Counted from the first letter of the stretch, positions 7,247 to 15,321 are shown. The stretch is 16,608 nucleotides of DNA from Hyphomicrobium_A sp964405975 (GCA_964405975.1 CAYOPW010000054.1:1-16608); one strand, 5' to 3'. Numbers and translations are program-made. The notes: generated by a model not told the origin, from the sequence alone.

Positions 7247-7331
7247 GACGCTTTTCTGCCTCTGTTGTTAGAAAGGGAGAGCAGCGCAGCTTCCTGGAGC
7301 GGCCGCGGCACTGCCCAATTCAAGCAAGCGC

Positions 7332-7826
7332 TCAGCTCTTGCCGATGGGAATCTGACGCTCCGGCTTCTGGGCATCGGCTTTTTTGGGTGCGCTTATTTT
7401 CAGCACGCCCTTATCAAAGCTAGCGTTGATTTTGCTGTCGTCGACGCTGTCAGGCAGCCTCAGCGAACGCTGGAAGGAACCAAAGCTGCGTTCGGCCACA
7501 TAGTAGCTTTCTTCGCACTGTTCGCTTTCACTGCGTTTTTCGCCTTTGATCGTCAGGTAACCATTGGCAACCGTTACCGAGATGTCATTTTCGTCGACGC
7601 CGGGAAGCTCGGCTTCGATGATGACCGCGGTATCGTTCTCGCGAACGTCAAGCTCCGGCACCATCGTGCCGCTGACCCAGCGTGAAACCGGTGTCGACCA
7701 AAATGACTTTCCACCCTCGAAGCGCTCAAGCACCCGGTTCATCTCGTCTCTCATGGCCGAGAAAATATCCTTGGGACCGGCGGCGGCTGGCTCACGTTTC
7801 GACTTCGAGACCTCAATTTCGCTCAT
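7332..7826 (-). CDS. Hsp20 / alpha-crystallin small heat-shock protein
   Basis: This is an ATP-independent holdase that binds unfolding proteins as a large oligomer in the cytoplasm. Of its 164 residues, about 55-148 form the alpha-crystallin domain, with ELPGVDENDISV (73-84), LTIKGEK (91-97) and the diagnostic A-x-x-x-x-G-V-L-x-I stretch (135-144). The C-terminal I-x-I motif used for oligomer assembly is IPI (159-161). The start at MSEIEVSK is chosen because AAGGAAAAGG lies just upstream; a longer frame from 7874 has no such support. Upstream is a 230-bp gap where its promoter must lie. I found no CIRCE element and could not firmly identify a sigma-32 promoter or an RNA thermometer. Confidence 0.95.
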   Translation of the reverse strand: MSEIEVSKSKREPAAAGPKDIFSAMRDEMNRVLERFEGGKSFWSTPVSRWVSGTMVPELDVRENDTAVIIEAELPGVDENDISVTVANGYLTIKGEKRSESEQCEESYYVAERSFGSFQRSLRLPDSVDDSKINASFDKGVLKISAPKKADAQKPERQIPIGKS

Positions 7827-7989
7827 GGCCTTTTCCTTACAACTCGGGGGCTGAAGTTTGATACTAGGAGACAAACACTACACCGTTACGCCCGTGTGTG
7901 GGATCCGTTGCATCGTGTATCAATGCGTGGATGAAATTCGTGACGATCAGGCTCGCCTTCCGGCGCCATATTACATTGAAATAATTAGG

Positions 7990-8019
7990 AAAAAGCGGAC
8001 CAAAGCAAGTGATGCTTTG
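7990..8019 (-). terminator. Weak intrinsic terminator candidate after the deacetylase pair
   Basis: On the minus strand, CAAAGC-ATCACTT-GCTTTG (8019 to 8001) forms a perfect 6-bp stem with a 7-base loop. Six further bases (8000-7995) separate it from TTTTT at 7994-7990. It lies about 40 bases past the stop of the second deacetylase gene. The stem is short and the T-run is offset, so termination may be partial. Confidence 0.35.
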
Positions 8020-8056
8020 TGGCGCATCTTGATCTCAAGTGCGCCGCGGGCCCGTC

Positions 8057-9172
8057 TCAGTAGCCTCTGACTGCATTGCTAAGAGTGCTGACGGGATTAG
8101 GCGAGGTGTTCGAAACCTTCTTCTTGTTTGCGCGGCGTTTGCGCGAGGGCCGCGAACGCTTCGACGGTGCAGCATTATCGCCAGAAAGAGAGGCATGCAG
8201 AGGGGCCGTTGCCGCTGCAGAGGATTTGACGCGCTGACGCGGCTCTGGCGCAAGTTCTATCACCGGTGGCTCGTCGTCGTCTTCCGCCAGCGTCGACGGT
8301 ACGATCGCTTCGTAAAACGGCACCAGGTCGGGCTTGCCCTTGCGCGCAGCCTGTTTCTTATCGCGCGTTTTCTTGAGCTGTTCGGTGATCGCGGCAATAG
8401 GAGAAACTTGGCTCTTCGTGCGCAGATGCACAACCTTATAGCCGCGCTTCTTCAACTGAGCGAGAATTGTCGGCAGCGCTTGCGCGGTGGAGCGCTTGAT
8501 ATCGTGGAACAGCACGATGCCGCCGTTGTTGCGCTCAACGTGCGCAAGGGTGCGCTTAGCAAGCCGCGAGGGGCTGGAGATATAGCTATCATTAGAAACA
8601 ACGTCGACGGTAAAGGCAGCGATGCCGCGCGATTGCAGATAGGCGAGCATCGGCCCTGAATCGCTCAGTCCGGGGAAGCGGAAGAACGGGGCAATGGGTT
8701 GCCCGGCGGCCAGCTCCACGGCGGCAATCCCGCGCTCGATTTGGTCTTTTGCCTTTGAAAGGCCGCGACGGCGCAGATTGAGAGGATGCGACCAGGTGTG
8801 CGTGCCCATTGTGTGTCCACGCCGCATCACTTCCTTGACCATGCCCGGGTAGGCCATCGCCATGCGGCCCACATAGAAGAACGTGGCTTTCGTGCAGAAT
8901 TTATCGAGCGCCTCAAGAATTGGCTTTGTGTAGCGGGGCATCGGCCCGTCATCAAAGGTGAGAACAACTTCTTTCGGGCCAAGGAAACTCGGCTCCCGCT
9001 CGTACTTTGAGAAGTCGCCGAAAAGCGGTCCGGTCTTGGTATCAATTTCGACAATGCGCGAGACGCCGAGCGCTCCAGCCGGGTTGGCGCAACGCTTTTC
9101 TTTGGCCGCTGCCGCGAAAGGGATCGGTACTGCGATTAGGCAGGTGATAGCTAGAAGAAAAATGCGGATCAA
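8057..9172 (-). CDS. Secreted polysaccharide deacetylase (NodB/CE4 type), second copy
   Basis: A carbohydrate esterase family 4 enzyme expected to remove N-acetyl groups from chitin-like or peptidoglycan-like glycans outside the cytoplasm. The TTG start at 9172 is preferred because GAGGTGG lies just upstream and a clean signal peptide then follows (IRIFLLAITCLIAVPIPFAAAA), giving 371 residues. Catalytic motifs are TFDDGP (72-77), the metal-binding HTWSH (125-129), RFPG (165-168) and LFHD (221-224). After about residue 300 there is a Lys/Arg/Ser-rich tail absent from the minimal family, perhaps for binding an anionic polymer. It lies 67 bases downstream of a paralogous deacetylase gene and is probably in the same operon. 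Substrate is unknown. Confidence 0.9.
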   Translation of the reverse strand: MIRIFLLAITCLIAVPIPFAAAAKEKRCANPAGALGVSRIVEIDTKTGPLFGDFSKYEREPSFLGPKEVVLTFDDGPMPRYTKPILEALDKFCTKATFFYVGRMAMAYPGMVKEVMRRGHTMGTHTWSHPLNLRRRGLSKAKDQIERGIAAVELAAGQPIAPFFRFPGLSDSGPMLAYLQSRGIAAFTVDVVSNDSYISSPSRLAKRTLAHVERNNGGIVLFHDIKRSTAQALPTILAQLKKRGYKVVHLRTKSQVSPIAAITEQLKKTRDKKQAARKGKPDLVPFYEAIVPSTLAEDDDEPPVIELAPEPRQRVKSSAAATAPLHASLSGDNAAPSKRSRPSRKRRANKKKVSNTSPNPVSTLSNAVRGY

Positions 9173-9239
9173 AGGACCACCTCGGAGAGCTGAAAATGCA
9201 CCAATGGCATCATTGTGTTGGGACCGTCTGCAGATGGAG

Positions 9240-10259
9240 CTACCAGCTACCAAACCAAGAGTACCATGAATTACTATTAGTTCGTTTAGCGCGGTAATTT
9301 CGTTTGCCTGTGGTAGGACCCGGTTTTTTCTCCCATGGAAGGACTTCGCGTTCTCCGTCTTCATTCACGCCTTCCGTGGCAGGCCAAACGACGGAGCGCG
9401 TGGTGAGCGGTTGCTTTGCGGCGGCCAGCCGGCGTTTCTCAAGCTTGCGGGCGGCCAGCGTGTCAAATTCGGTAAGTGTCGTTGCATTCGCCTTTGGCAC
9501 CATATGCACGACCTTGTAGCCGCGCGCCTTCAGCTTATCGAGAATGCCTTTCAACGCCTGCGCCGTTGAGGGTTGGATATCGTGGAACAGGAGGATCCCT
9601 TTGCCGCGCTTGCCAAGCTGCGTCAGCACTCTTTGTTCTACGATTGCCCCGTCACGCGTGTCGAAGTCGCGGGAATCGACGTCGATGTAGAAGCTCGCCA
9701 CATTACGGTTCTTCAAGTAGCTAATTGCGGTGTCGCTCATGCGCAGATATGGAAAACGGAAGAACGGCGCGATGGGCTTGCCGAGGGCTTTGGTAATGGC
9801 GCTGAAGCCTAGCTCAATCTCGCCCTTGGCCTCTTTGAGGCCTGCCGTCTGCAATTTGGCATGCGACCAAGTATGCGCGCCGATCGTGTGCCCGCGCTTG
9901 GCGACTTCTTTGACCATGGCCGGGTCGGCCACCGCCATGCGCCCAACCATGAAGAACGTCGCCTTCGTACAGTGTGCGTCCAGCGCGTTGAGAACCTGCA
10001 CCGTGTAGGGGCGCAAGGGCCCATCGTCGAATGTCAGGATGACTTCGCGGTCACGCAGAATGTCGAACGCCCCCGGAGGTGAAGGTCCAAACATCGGGCC
10101 TCTGGCGGCATCGACCTCGATGACGCGAGATAGGCCCAGCATGTCGGCGCGCGTGGCGCACGCATCGACACCGGAGTCAGCCAAGGCCGATTGCGCCAGC
10201 AACCCGCTTGCGAGCGCAAAAAGCATCATTCCTGCAACTGCTGCTAAGGCGCGCCGCAT
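9240..10259 (-). CDS. Secreted polysaccharide deacetylase (NodB/CE4 type), first copy
   Basis: This 339-residue protein is clearly a paralogue of the neighbouring deacetylase: shared stretches include the CxxxAxxLGxSRxIE-like mature N-terminus, LDxxCTKATFF, VGRMA, GKPIAPFFRFP and ARGYKVVH. It has a signal peptide (1-27, ending SALA-DS). The motifs are TFDDGP (76-81), HTWSH (129-133), RFPY (168-171) and, further on, LFHDI. Here motif 3 keeps the usual aromatic residue after Pro, which the second copy replaces with Gly, so their substrates may differ. The C-terminal tail is different: Trp/Ser-rich, ending SWYSWFGSW. GGAAG lies upstream of the ATG. It is probably the first gene of a two-gene operon read leftward, with its promoter in the divergent region shared with mgtE. 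Confidence 0.92.
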   Translation of the reverse strand: MRRALAAVAGMMLFALASGLLAQSALADSGVDACATRADMLGLSRVIEVDAARGPMFGPSPPGAFDILRDREVILTFDDGPLRPYTVQVLNALDAHCTKATFFMVGRMAVADPAMVKEVAKRGHTIGAHTWSHAKLQTAGLKEAKGEIELGFSAITKALGKPIAPFFRFPYLRMSDTAISYLKNRNVASFYIDVDSRDFDTRDGAIVEQRVLTQLGKRGKGILLFHDIQPSTAQALKGILDKLKARGYKVVHMVPKANATTLTEFDTLAARKLEKRRLAAAKQPLTTRSVVWPATEGVNEDGEREVLPWEKKPGPTTGKRNYRAKRTNSNSWYSWFGSW

Positions 10260-10541
10260 GGTCTTACTTCCGTTGGCTAGGGGTTATCCCCAATCGAGCA
10301 CAACGGCGAAGCCGCAGCGCCTAAACCTAAATAGAATCTAACCACCTAACATTTCCTGTAAACGGGCAGTGTTGGTGCTAGAGGCGCCATTTATCTGCTT
10401 CACATCGCGCCTGTTGCATTCAGGCATCAGCCTGCCATTGTGCGCGCGGCGTGATAAGGCCCGTGTTATCCATGCATCGAGTGTTGGATTGATGACCGCC
10501 CGAGCCCATTTTCGGCGCGTACTCAAGGAGCGTCTCCTCCG
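10260..10541. promoter_or_regulatory. Divergent control region, deacetylases / mgtE
   Basis: This gene-free 282-bp region lies between two divergent genes. On the deacetylase side it holds GGGG-TTAT-CCCC (10280-10291) and four CTAA units at 10321, 10327, 10338 and 10346 (TTAG read toward the deacetylases). On the mgtE side it holds a perfect 5-bp hairpin CAGGC-ATCA-GCCTG (10421-10434), an inverted repeat GATAA-N8-TTATC (10453-10470) and the hairpin enclosing the mgtE Shine-Dalgarno sequence. I cannot assign start points or a named regulator. Confidence 0.45.
10526..10538 (+). promoter_or_regulatory. Hairpin enclosing the mgtE Shine-Dalgarno sequence
   Basis: AGGAG-CGT-CTCCT is a perfect 5-bp stem with a 3-base loop, and its left arm is the likely ribosome binding site for the mgtE ATG at 10542. 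If it folds in the mRNA it would hide the site. A stem this short is only marginally stable, so its role in regulation is an inference. Confidence 0.35.
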
Positions 10542-11921
10542 ATGGTTGAGGGACAAGAAGACATCGTTATGCCCGAGCCGGGCGCCCCGCCTACGGTCGA
10601 ACTCGTGCGCGCGGTTACAGATGCCTTGGACGAGAACGACAAGGCAAAATTGCAAGCTCTTGTCGCCGAAGTGCAAGGTCCCGATCTCGCCGACCTCATC
10701 GAGCTGTTAGGGGCGCAGGAGCGCGTTGACCTAATTCGGGCGCTAGGGCCCAGCTTCGACTACGAAGTGCTGACAGAGGTCGACGAAAAGGTCCGCGACC
10801 AGATCGCGGACGCCTTGCCTAAAGACGTTCTCGCCAAGGCGGTCACGGAACTGGACAGCGACGATGCTGCCTATCTCATCGGGGGGCTGACGGAGAGCGA
10901 TCAGAAGGAGATTCTGGCACAGCTCCCCCAAGGCGAAAGAGCAGCACTTCAGCGTAACCTCCTTTACCCCGAAGAGACCGCCGGCCGCCTGATGCAGGCC
11001 GACTTCGTGACGGTCGCTCCGTTTTGGACGGTCGGTCAGGTAATCGACTTCATGCGGGAGACGGAGGACCTGCCTGAGACCTTCTCAGAAATCTTCGTCG
11101 TCGATCCCGGCTTTCATCTGCTGGGCAGCGTGGAGATCAGCCGCCTACTGCGTACCAAGCGCGATGTTCCCGTCGAAAAAATCATGGATACCGACCGCCA
11201 CCAGTTGCTGGCGACGGTCGATCAGGAAGAGGTGGCCCGGCAGTTTGAGCGCTATGACTTGATGGCCGCACCTGTCGTCGACAGGAACGAGCGTCTTGTC
11301 GGTGTTGTTACCGTCGATGACGTCGTAGAGGTTATCGAGCAGGAAGCCGACGAGGACGCCAAGCTTCTAGCCGGCGTCGGTGACGAGCGACTTTCCGATA
11401 GCGTGCGCCAGATCGCGCCACCGCGCTTCGCTTGGCTATTCGTCAATCTCCTGACCGCCATTTTGGCTGCTGCTGTCATCAAGTTTTTTGACGCCACGAT
11501 TCAGCACATGGTGGCGCTCGCGGTGCTCATGCCCGTGGTTGCCTCGATGGGCGGCAATGCCGGTACGCAGACCATGACGGTGACGGTGCGTGCACTTGCC
11601 ATGCGCGAATTAGGGCCGGCAAACATTGTGCGCGTTGTCATTCGCGAGACGGCGGTGGGCCTGATCAACGGCTTTTTGTTCGCAATGATGCTGGCGATCA
11701 TTGCCTACTTCTGGTTTGGCACCGACGAGATGGGCTCCGTGATCGCGGTTGCTATGGTGGTAAACCTGCTGGCGGCGGCGGTTGCGGGAATTATCATCCC
11801 GCTTGCGCTTGATAGGATGGGTTTCGATCCTGCCGTCGCTTCGACTGTGTTCGTGACGACCGTCACCGACGTGGTCGGTTTCTTCTCATTCCTCGGTCTG
11901 GCAACGCTGTGGCTGATGTGA
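10542..11921 (+). CDS. mgtE: Magnesium transporter MgtE
   Basis: An inner-membrane Mg2+-selective channel that closes when cytoplasmic Mg2+ is high. The 459 residues follow the full family order. A helical N-domain (about 15-140) is followed by two CBS domains (about 150-268) with SEIFVVD, LLGSVEI, MAAPVVD and LVGVVTVDDV. A connecting helix then leads to a five-helix pore domain (about 296-459). The pore signatures are PVVASMGGNAGTQ (331-343) and DPAVASTVFVTTVTD (429-443), whose acidic residues line the ion path in characterised members. The ATG at 10542 is chosen for AGGAG at 10526-10530; an in-frame ATG at 10569 is less supported. It is expressed alone and ends 15 bases from a convergent gene, with no clear terminator in between. 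Confidence 0.96.
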   Translation: MVEGQEDIVMPEPGAPPTVELVRAVTDALDENDKAKLQALVAEVQGPDLADLIELLGAQERVDLIRALGPSFDYEVLTEVDEKVRDQIADALPKDVLAKAVTELDSDDAAYLIGGLTESDQKEILAQLPQGERAALQRNLLYPEETAGRLMQADFVTVAPFWTVGQVIDFMRETEDLPETFSEIFVVDPGFHLLGSVEISRLLRTKRDVPVEKIMDTDRHQLLATVDQEEVARQFERYDLMAAPVVDRNERLVGVVTVDDVVEVIEQEADEDAKLLAGVGDERLSDSVRQIAPPRFAWLFVNLLTAILAAAVIKFFDATIQHMVALAVLMPVVASMGGNAGTQTMTVTVRALAMRELGPANIVRVVIRETAVGLINGFLFAMMLAIIAYFWFGTDEMGSVIAVAMVVNLLAAAVAGIIIPLALDRMGFDPAVASTVFVTTVTDVVGFFSFLGLATLWLM

Positions 11922-11936
11922 GTGCGCGGCAGTATT

Positions 11937-13277
11937 TCAGCTTGTCGGCTCATCGAGTTTGCGTGTCAAATTCTCAAATTCGCGGCGTAATTCCTCGTTC
12001 TTGAAAATCTGATCGAACGTCGGCGCCTCCAGTTTTTGGATTGCCTCAAACGACGCCGCGCTATCGCGCATCAATCTCTTGAGTTGAAAACTCGCCTCCA
12101 CGGTCTCATAGGTATTGTCGGCAATACGCAGATCGTGTGCCGCCCGAGTGCGTGCCCGCGCAATCTGCTCGCGCTGGTGCTGTAGGTAGCGCCGATAAGC
12201 CTTTGCTGCCTGTTCCGCAACATTTTGCGCATCGCGGTTTGCTTGCAGCGCGCGGCGTTGATCTGGGCGGTTGTTTCGTTTCAGGAGTCGGCGCGTTTTG
12301 GCCTTTGCTGCTTCGATGTCCTTTAAGATGGCATCGAGTTTGGGCATGTATTTGGTATCAATTTTCGCAATCGCGGTGTCCTGTGCGTGCACTAGCATCG
12401 CGAAAAGTGCAGCGTGCATGGCAAAGTACTTGCGTGCGGTGCTCATATTGTCGCCGGCCGCGGTCAATAGTTTGCCAAGCTGTGCGTCGATCGCCTTGGC
12501 CGCATTGAAGACCGCGACGAGGCGCACCAGGTCGCCAGACAGCACACTGTCTAGCAGGAGATTGACCTGCTCGGGCGTTAGCTCCACACCGGCCTGTGAC
12601 AGTGCGGTTGCGATCTCAATTTTTGTGGCGTCAATCTGGTTCTGATTCTCAACAATGCGCTTTTCCGCGTCTGCAATCTCCGTGCCGAGGCTGTCAACGG
12701 TATCGGTAAGGACGCCGGGCAGCATGCCATCGGTGGGGGCCGTGATCTGCTTTTCCTTCAGTGCAGCGATCTGTGCTTTGATGTCATGAATGTTCCGCCT
12801 CAGCCGTTCAACCTTCGTCTGCATGTCGACGATCGGAACATCGGTGACAATTGCGAGCGCGGAATCGAGCAGACTACGAACGTGATACTCGCGGTCCTCG
12901 CGTGTTTCCGTCCACAGTGGCGTGACGATGAACTCGTCCTTACCTGGCAGTTTCTGTGCTTGCGTGCGCTGCTCAGCCGTTTCCTTCAAGACCGTGTCGA
13001 TCGCTTGCATGAGCTGGCGCGCTTGTTCGTATGTCTTTTCTCCCGCACGTGGGTCTTGCGGTTTCGGCGCCGGCGGTCCTACGACATCCTTCTTAGGCCC
13101 CGGCGCGGGTTTAGCCGTCGTCTGGGCAACCTTGGGCCCTTTGATAGCAGACTTGACGATGAGATCGGCGATGCCGTCACGGCCGGATCTCTGTGCCGCG
13201 GCCGGACCGGACAATGCCGCGAGCATGCCGGCGGCCAGAACCAACGCCAAATATGGCATACGAATTTCGGCTGCCAT
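11937..13277 (-). CDS. Secreted coiled-coil protein of unknown function
   Basis: I do not recognise a named family. From the ATG at 13277 (446 residues) there is a clear signal peptide (1-29, ending GPAAA-Q), so the protein should be periplasmic or exported. A Lys/Pro-rich segment follows (about 56-77). The remainder is almost wholly charged and helical, with heptad-like stretches around 155-177, 198-225 and 400-446. A very basic region (about 324-350, KAKTRRLLKRNNRPDQRR) could contact an anionic surface or polymer. No catalytic motif is visible. GGAGG 8 bases upstream fixes the start; a longer frame begins at 13307. It is the last gene of a leftward group and follows the DUF4287 gene after 75 bases. 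Confidence 0.7.
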   Translation of the reverse strand: MAAEIRMPYLALVLAAGMLAALSGPAAAQRSGRDGIADLIVKSAIKGPKVAQTTAKPAPGPKKDVVGPPAPKPQDPRAGEKTYEQARQLMQAIDTVLKETAEQRTQAQKLPGKDEFIVTPLWTETREDREYHVRSLLDSALAIVTDVPIVDMQTKVERLRRNIHDIKAQIAALKEKQITAPTDGMLPGVLTDTVDSLGTEIADAEKRIVENQNQIDATKIEIATALSQAGVELTPEQVNLLLDSVLSGDLVRLVAVFNAAKAIDAQLGKLLTAAGDNMSTARKYFAMHAALFAMLVHAQDTAIAKIDTKYMPKLDAILKDIEAAKAKTRRLLKRNNRPDQRRALQANRDAQNVAEQAAKAYRRYLQHQREQIARARTRAAHDLRIADNTYETVEASFQLKRLMRDSAASFEAIQKLEAPTFDQIFKNEELRREFENLTRKLDEPTS

Positions 13278-13352
13278 GTTCGAGACCTCCAAACTCATGG
13301 GCAACAAGCCCCGAAATTCAGGCTAATCGATGATCAGCGGGTATACATGCCG

Positions 13353-14045
13353 TCAATCGTTCACCTTTTTGGCCGCCCGCTTAATGAGATCTAAAAGATG
13401 TGCATCAACTTGGCGCGCATCGGTCAGAACCACCATGTGGGAAAGTGCGCTGGTTTTTCCAAGTCCGCCGCCCGGTACGCCTTTCCTGACGACCTCGTCG
13501 GGCGGGTGATCGCCAAGTTCTAAATGCAGCCGCAACTCCTTGGCGCCAATGCCGAGCACTGCGAAGTTTTCTGTCTCGCCAATGGCAATGTAGGTTCCGC
13601 GCGGCTCAAAACGCGCAGCTGGTCGTACCGACTTGATCTGCTCGATGAGAAAATGCGCCAGCGGCCGGTATGCCTTGGCCTTGGCGAGCAGCGCGTCGAG
13701 ATCATTGTCTGCAGAGGCTTGGACAGAGGCTGCGGCACTTGGCTCGGGCTTTGACGCGCTGGGTGGCTTCGCGCTCATACGCGCGTTTTGTGGCTGGCGT
13801 GGCGCAGCCGGTGCGGCGGCGGCGACATCAGCATAGATCGGCCGCCCGCCGTTGTGGTGAATGCGTTCCAGCCACGACGCTTTGGAAAACATGAACCCTT
13901 GTTGGCGCAGCCAGTCGATAATGTCGTTGCGATGCGGCAGGTTCTGTTCGGTAATTGCTGCCATCCATTCGTCGAGATCGCGCCCGCTATTTTCTTTGAG
14001 GCCGTCGATGAAGGCGCGTTCCTTTTCGCCGTAGTCGGTGGCCAT
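13353..14045 (-). CDS. DUF4287-DUF5655 domain protein
   Basis: This 230-residue cytoplasmic protein has two small domains joined by an Ala/Pro/Ser-rich linker (about 74-112). The N-terminal one (about 5-70, ERAFIDGLKENSGRDLDEW) matches the DUF4287 pattern. The C-terminal one (about 115-226, including GTYIAIGE and a late RQVDAHLLDLI) matches DUF5655, a domain also found fused to other small proteins. Neither has an established activity that I can cite. GAGGGAAA before the ATG at 14045 supports this start over the longer frame from 14180. It begins 10 bases after the stop of the methyltransferase-like gene, so the two are very likely co-transcribed. Confidence 0.8.
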   Translation of the reverse strand: MATDYGEKERAFIDGLKENSGRDLDEWMAAITEQNLPHRNDIIDWLRQQGFMFSKASWLERIHHNGGRPIYADVAAAAPAAPRQPQNARMSAKPPSASKPEPSAAASVQASADNDLDALLAKAKAYRPLAHFLIEQIKSVRPAARFEPRGTYIAIGETENFAVLGIGAKELRLHLELGDHPPDEVVRKGVPGGGLGKTSALSHMVVLTDARQVDAHLLDLIKRAAKKVND

Positions 14046-14055
14046 CGCGTTTCCC

Positions 14056-14544
14056 TCACAACCAACGGCGGGTCTTCGCCTTGTAGTCAAGGTAAGCTTG
14101 GCCGAAGCGCCGTTCCAGATGCCGCTCTTCTGGCACGATCGCGAACCACGTAACCAGCACACCGAAGACAAGTGCGCCAATCACAAACCAGATGTTCGAG
14201 GTGATTTCGGCTACACCGAACAAGATCAATGCATCGGCCAGATAAATGGGGTTGCGAAAGAAGCTGAAGGGGCCGGTCGTCACGAGCGCTGTTGCCCCGA
14301 CGTGGGGCTGCACAGTCGTGCCGTGACGGCGCAACGTGAGAACTGCGGCGACGAGAAGCGCGACGCCCGCAGCTCCGAACCCAATACCTACCACACGTGC
14401 TGGGAGATCGCTGAGGCCCGGCCAGGGCAAGGGTGCAAATATGCCTAACAGCACAGCGGCGGCGACCACTGCAATCAACAATATTGGCGGCCACGGAAGG
14501 CTAGTCGGCCGTTCAGCAATTTCGATATCCGGTTGTGCGGTCAT
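14056..14544 (-). CDS. Isoprenylcysteine carboxyl methyltransferase-like membrane protein
   Basis: A 162-residue integral membrane protein of the ICMT/PEMT superfamily, which uses S-adenosylmethionine to methylate small or lipid substrates at the membrane. About four hydrophobic helices are seen: two N-terminal (about 17-38 and 47-69) and two around 100-142. The diagnostic C-terminal half has GPFSFFRNPIYLAD, where the Arg-Asn-Pro is the conserved family signature, and ends with EERHLERRFGQAYLDYKAKTRRWL-type sequence, the usual SAM-site Glu-Glu and Tyr motif. The substrate cannot be told; bacterial members are diverse. A purine-rich GGGGGAAGGG precedes the ATG, supporting this start over the longer frame from 14607. 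Confidence 0.88.
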   Translation of the reverse strand: MTAQPDIEIAERPTSLPWPPILLIAVVAAAVLLGIFAPLPWPGLSDLPARVVGIGFGAAGVALLVAAVLTLRRHGTTVQPHVGATALVTTGPFSFFRNPIYLADALILFGVAEITSNIWFVIGALVFGVLVTWFAIVPEERHLERRFGQAYLDYKAKTRRWL

Positions 14545-14637
14545 CCCTTCCCCCGAGCATTGCCAATGCTGCGCACTCCTACACCAGAAATCCAGTGCTG
14601 GGATCAAGGGTCGAATGATGCGCGGACGACCTTATGA

Positions 14638-15120
14638 TCAAGGTTTTTTATTTTGCAGGCGGTTTCCCGTGTTCTGCGGGGTTGGCGTGCCTGTCGCATT
14701 TGTACCGGTTTTTAGCTCGGCGGCGATGTCAAACGTCTTACAATTCTTGGCGGCGAGCTGGCGGTTATAGGCCTCCAGCATGGCGTGGTCTTGAGTATAC
14801 CGTTGTTCGGGATCGATAACCGCCGCGTTTCCGCCGAATACGGACTGGCTGACGGATTGCATTCCGCGCGAAGCTAGCGTTGTCTTTGCGTGCGCCTGCT
14901 CGCCGCGCATTTGCAGTATGCGTACTTGCACGATGCCAGTCAGCCTCTTGCAATCATACGCCTTCTCTTTTTCGGAGAGTTGATAAGTGAATCCCGCAGC
15001 ATCATCGGTCAGCGGCGGTTTGCCAGCGATTGCGGGCGGGCCGCCAGTCGACGCAGATGTGCATGCGCAGACGAGGGCGCTTACCATTGCTGCGAGACCG
15101 ATTGCCCCTTGCCGGACCAT
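14638..15120 (-). CDS. Putative lipoprotein, conserved hypothetical
   Basis: This 160-residue protein starts with a short signal sequence (MVRQGAIGLAAMVSALV) and a lipobox-like V-C-A-C, making Cys20 the probable lipidated residue and placing the protein in the envelope. The mature part has two conserved-looking cysteines, in YDCKRLTG and KNCKTFD, which could form a disulfide, and a polar Thr/Asn/Gln-rich tail. No enzymatic motif is seen. GAAGGAA just before the ATG supports the start. It is the first gene of the leftward group, 93 bases before the methyltransferase-like gene, and is divergent from the small secreted protein gene. Confidence 0.75.
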   Translation of the reverse strand: MVRQGAIGLAAMVSALVCACTSASTGGPPAIAGKPPLTDDAAGFTYQLSEKEKAYDCKRLTGIVQVRILQMRGEQAHAKTTLASRGMQSVSQSVFGGNAAVIDPEQRYTQDHAMLEAYNRQLAAKNCKTFDIAAELKTGTNATGTPTPQNTGNRLQNKKP

Positions 15121-15193
15121 TTCCTTCGTTCCACGTGCCTGTGTTTGCTATCGATTCCTGAATCGGGGCGGATATGAGGCGTTAGGGCGCAGG

Positions 15194-15218
15194 CTTCTCA
15201 CCGGGGTTTTGTGAGAAG
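15194..15218. promoter_or_regulatory. Perfect 8-bp inverted repeat in a divergent promoter region
   Basis: CTTCTCAC (15194-15201) and GTGAGAAG (15211-15218) are exact reverse complements separated by nine bases (CGGGGTTTT). The repeat lies in the 201-bp space between the divergent lipoprotein and small secreted protein genes. It could be an operator for both or a strong RNA hairpin in a leader. No known regulator site is recognised. Confidence 0.4.
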
Positions 15219-15321
15219 AGGGCACGGTTGCGCACGGGCCGCGCTCAGGCTTGAATGCGTCGCGAGATTGGAATCCAGCCCGCCGGTGTGCGGGAATTGG
15301 GGTTTAGTCGAGGGGGCGATT

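Noticed and set aside
7827..8056. FixK/FNR-type box (TTGAT-N4-ATCAA) or CIRCE element upstream of Hsp20
   Set aside because: By eye no site fits. CTTGATCTCAAG (8028-8039) has only two bases between its arms, and TTGCATCGTGTATCAA (7908-7923) has the wrong spacing.
8039..8659. 206-codon + strand frame opposite the second deacetylase
   Set aside because: It is antisense to a gene with full NodB motifs, with Arg-rich composition and no domain of its own.
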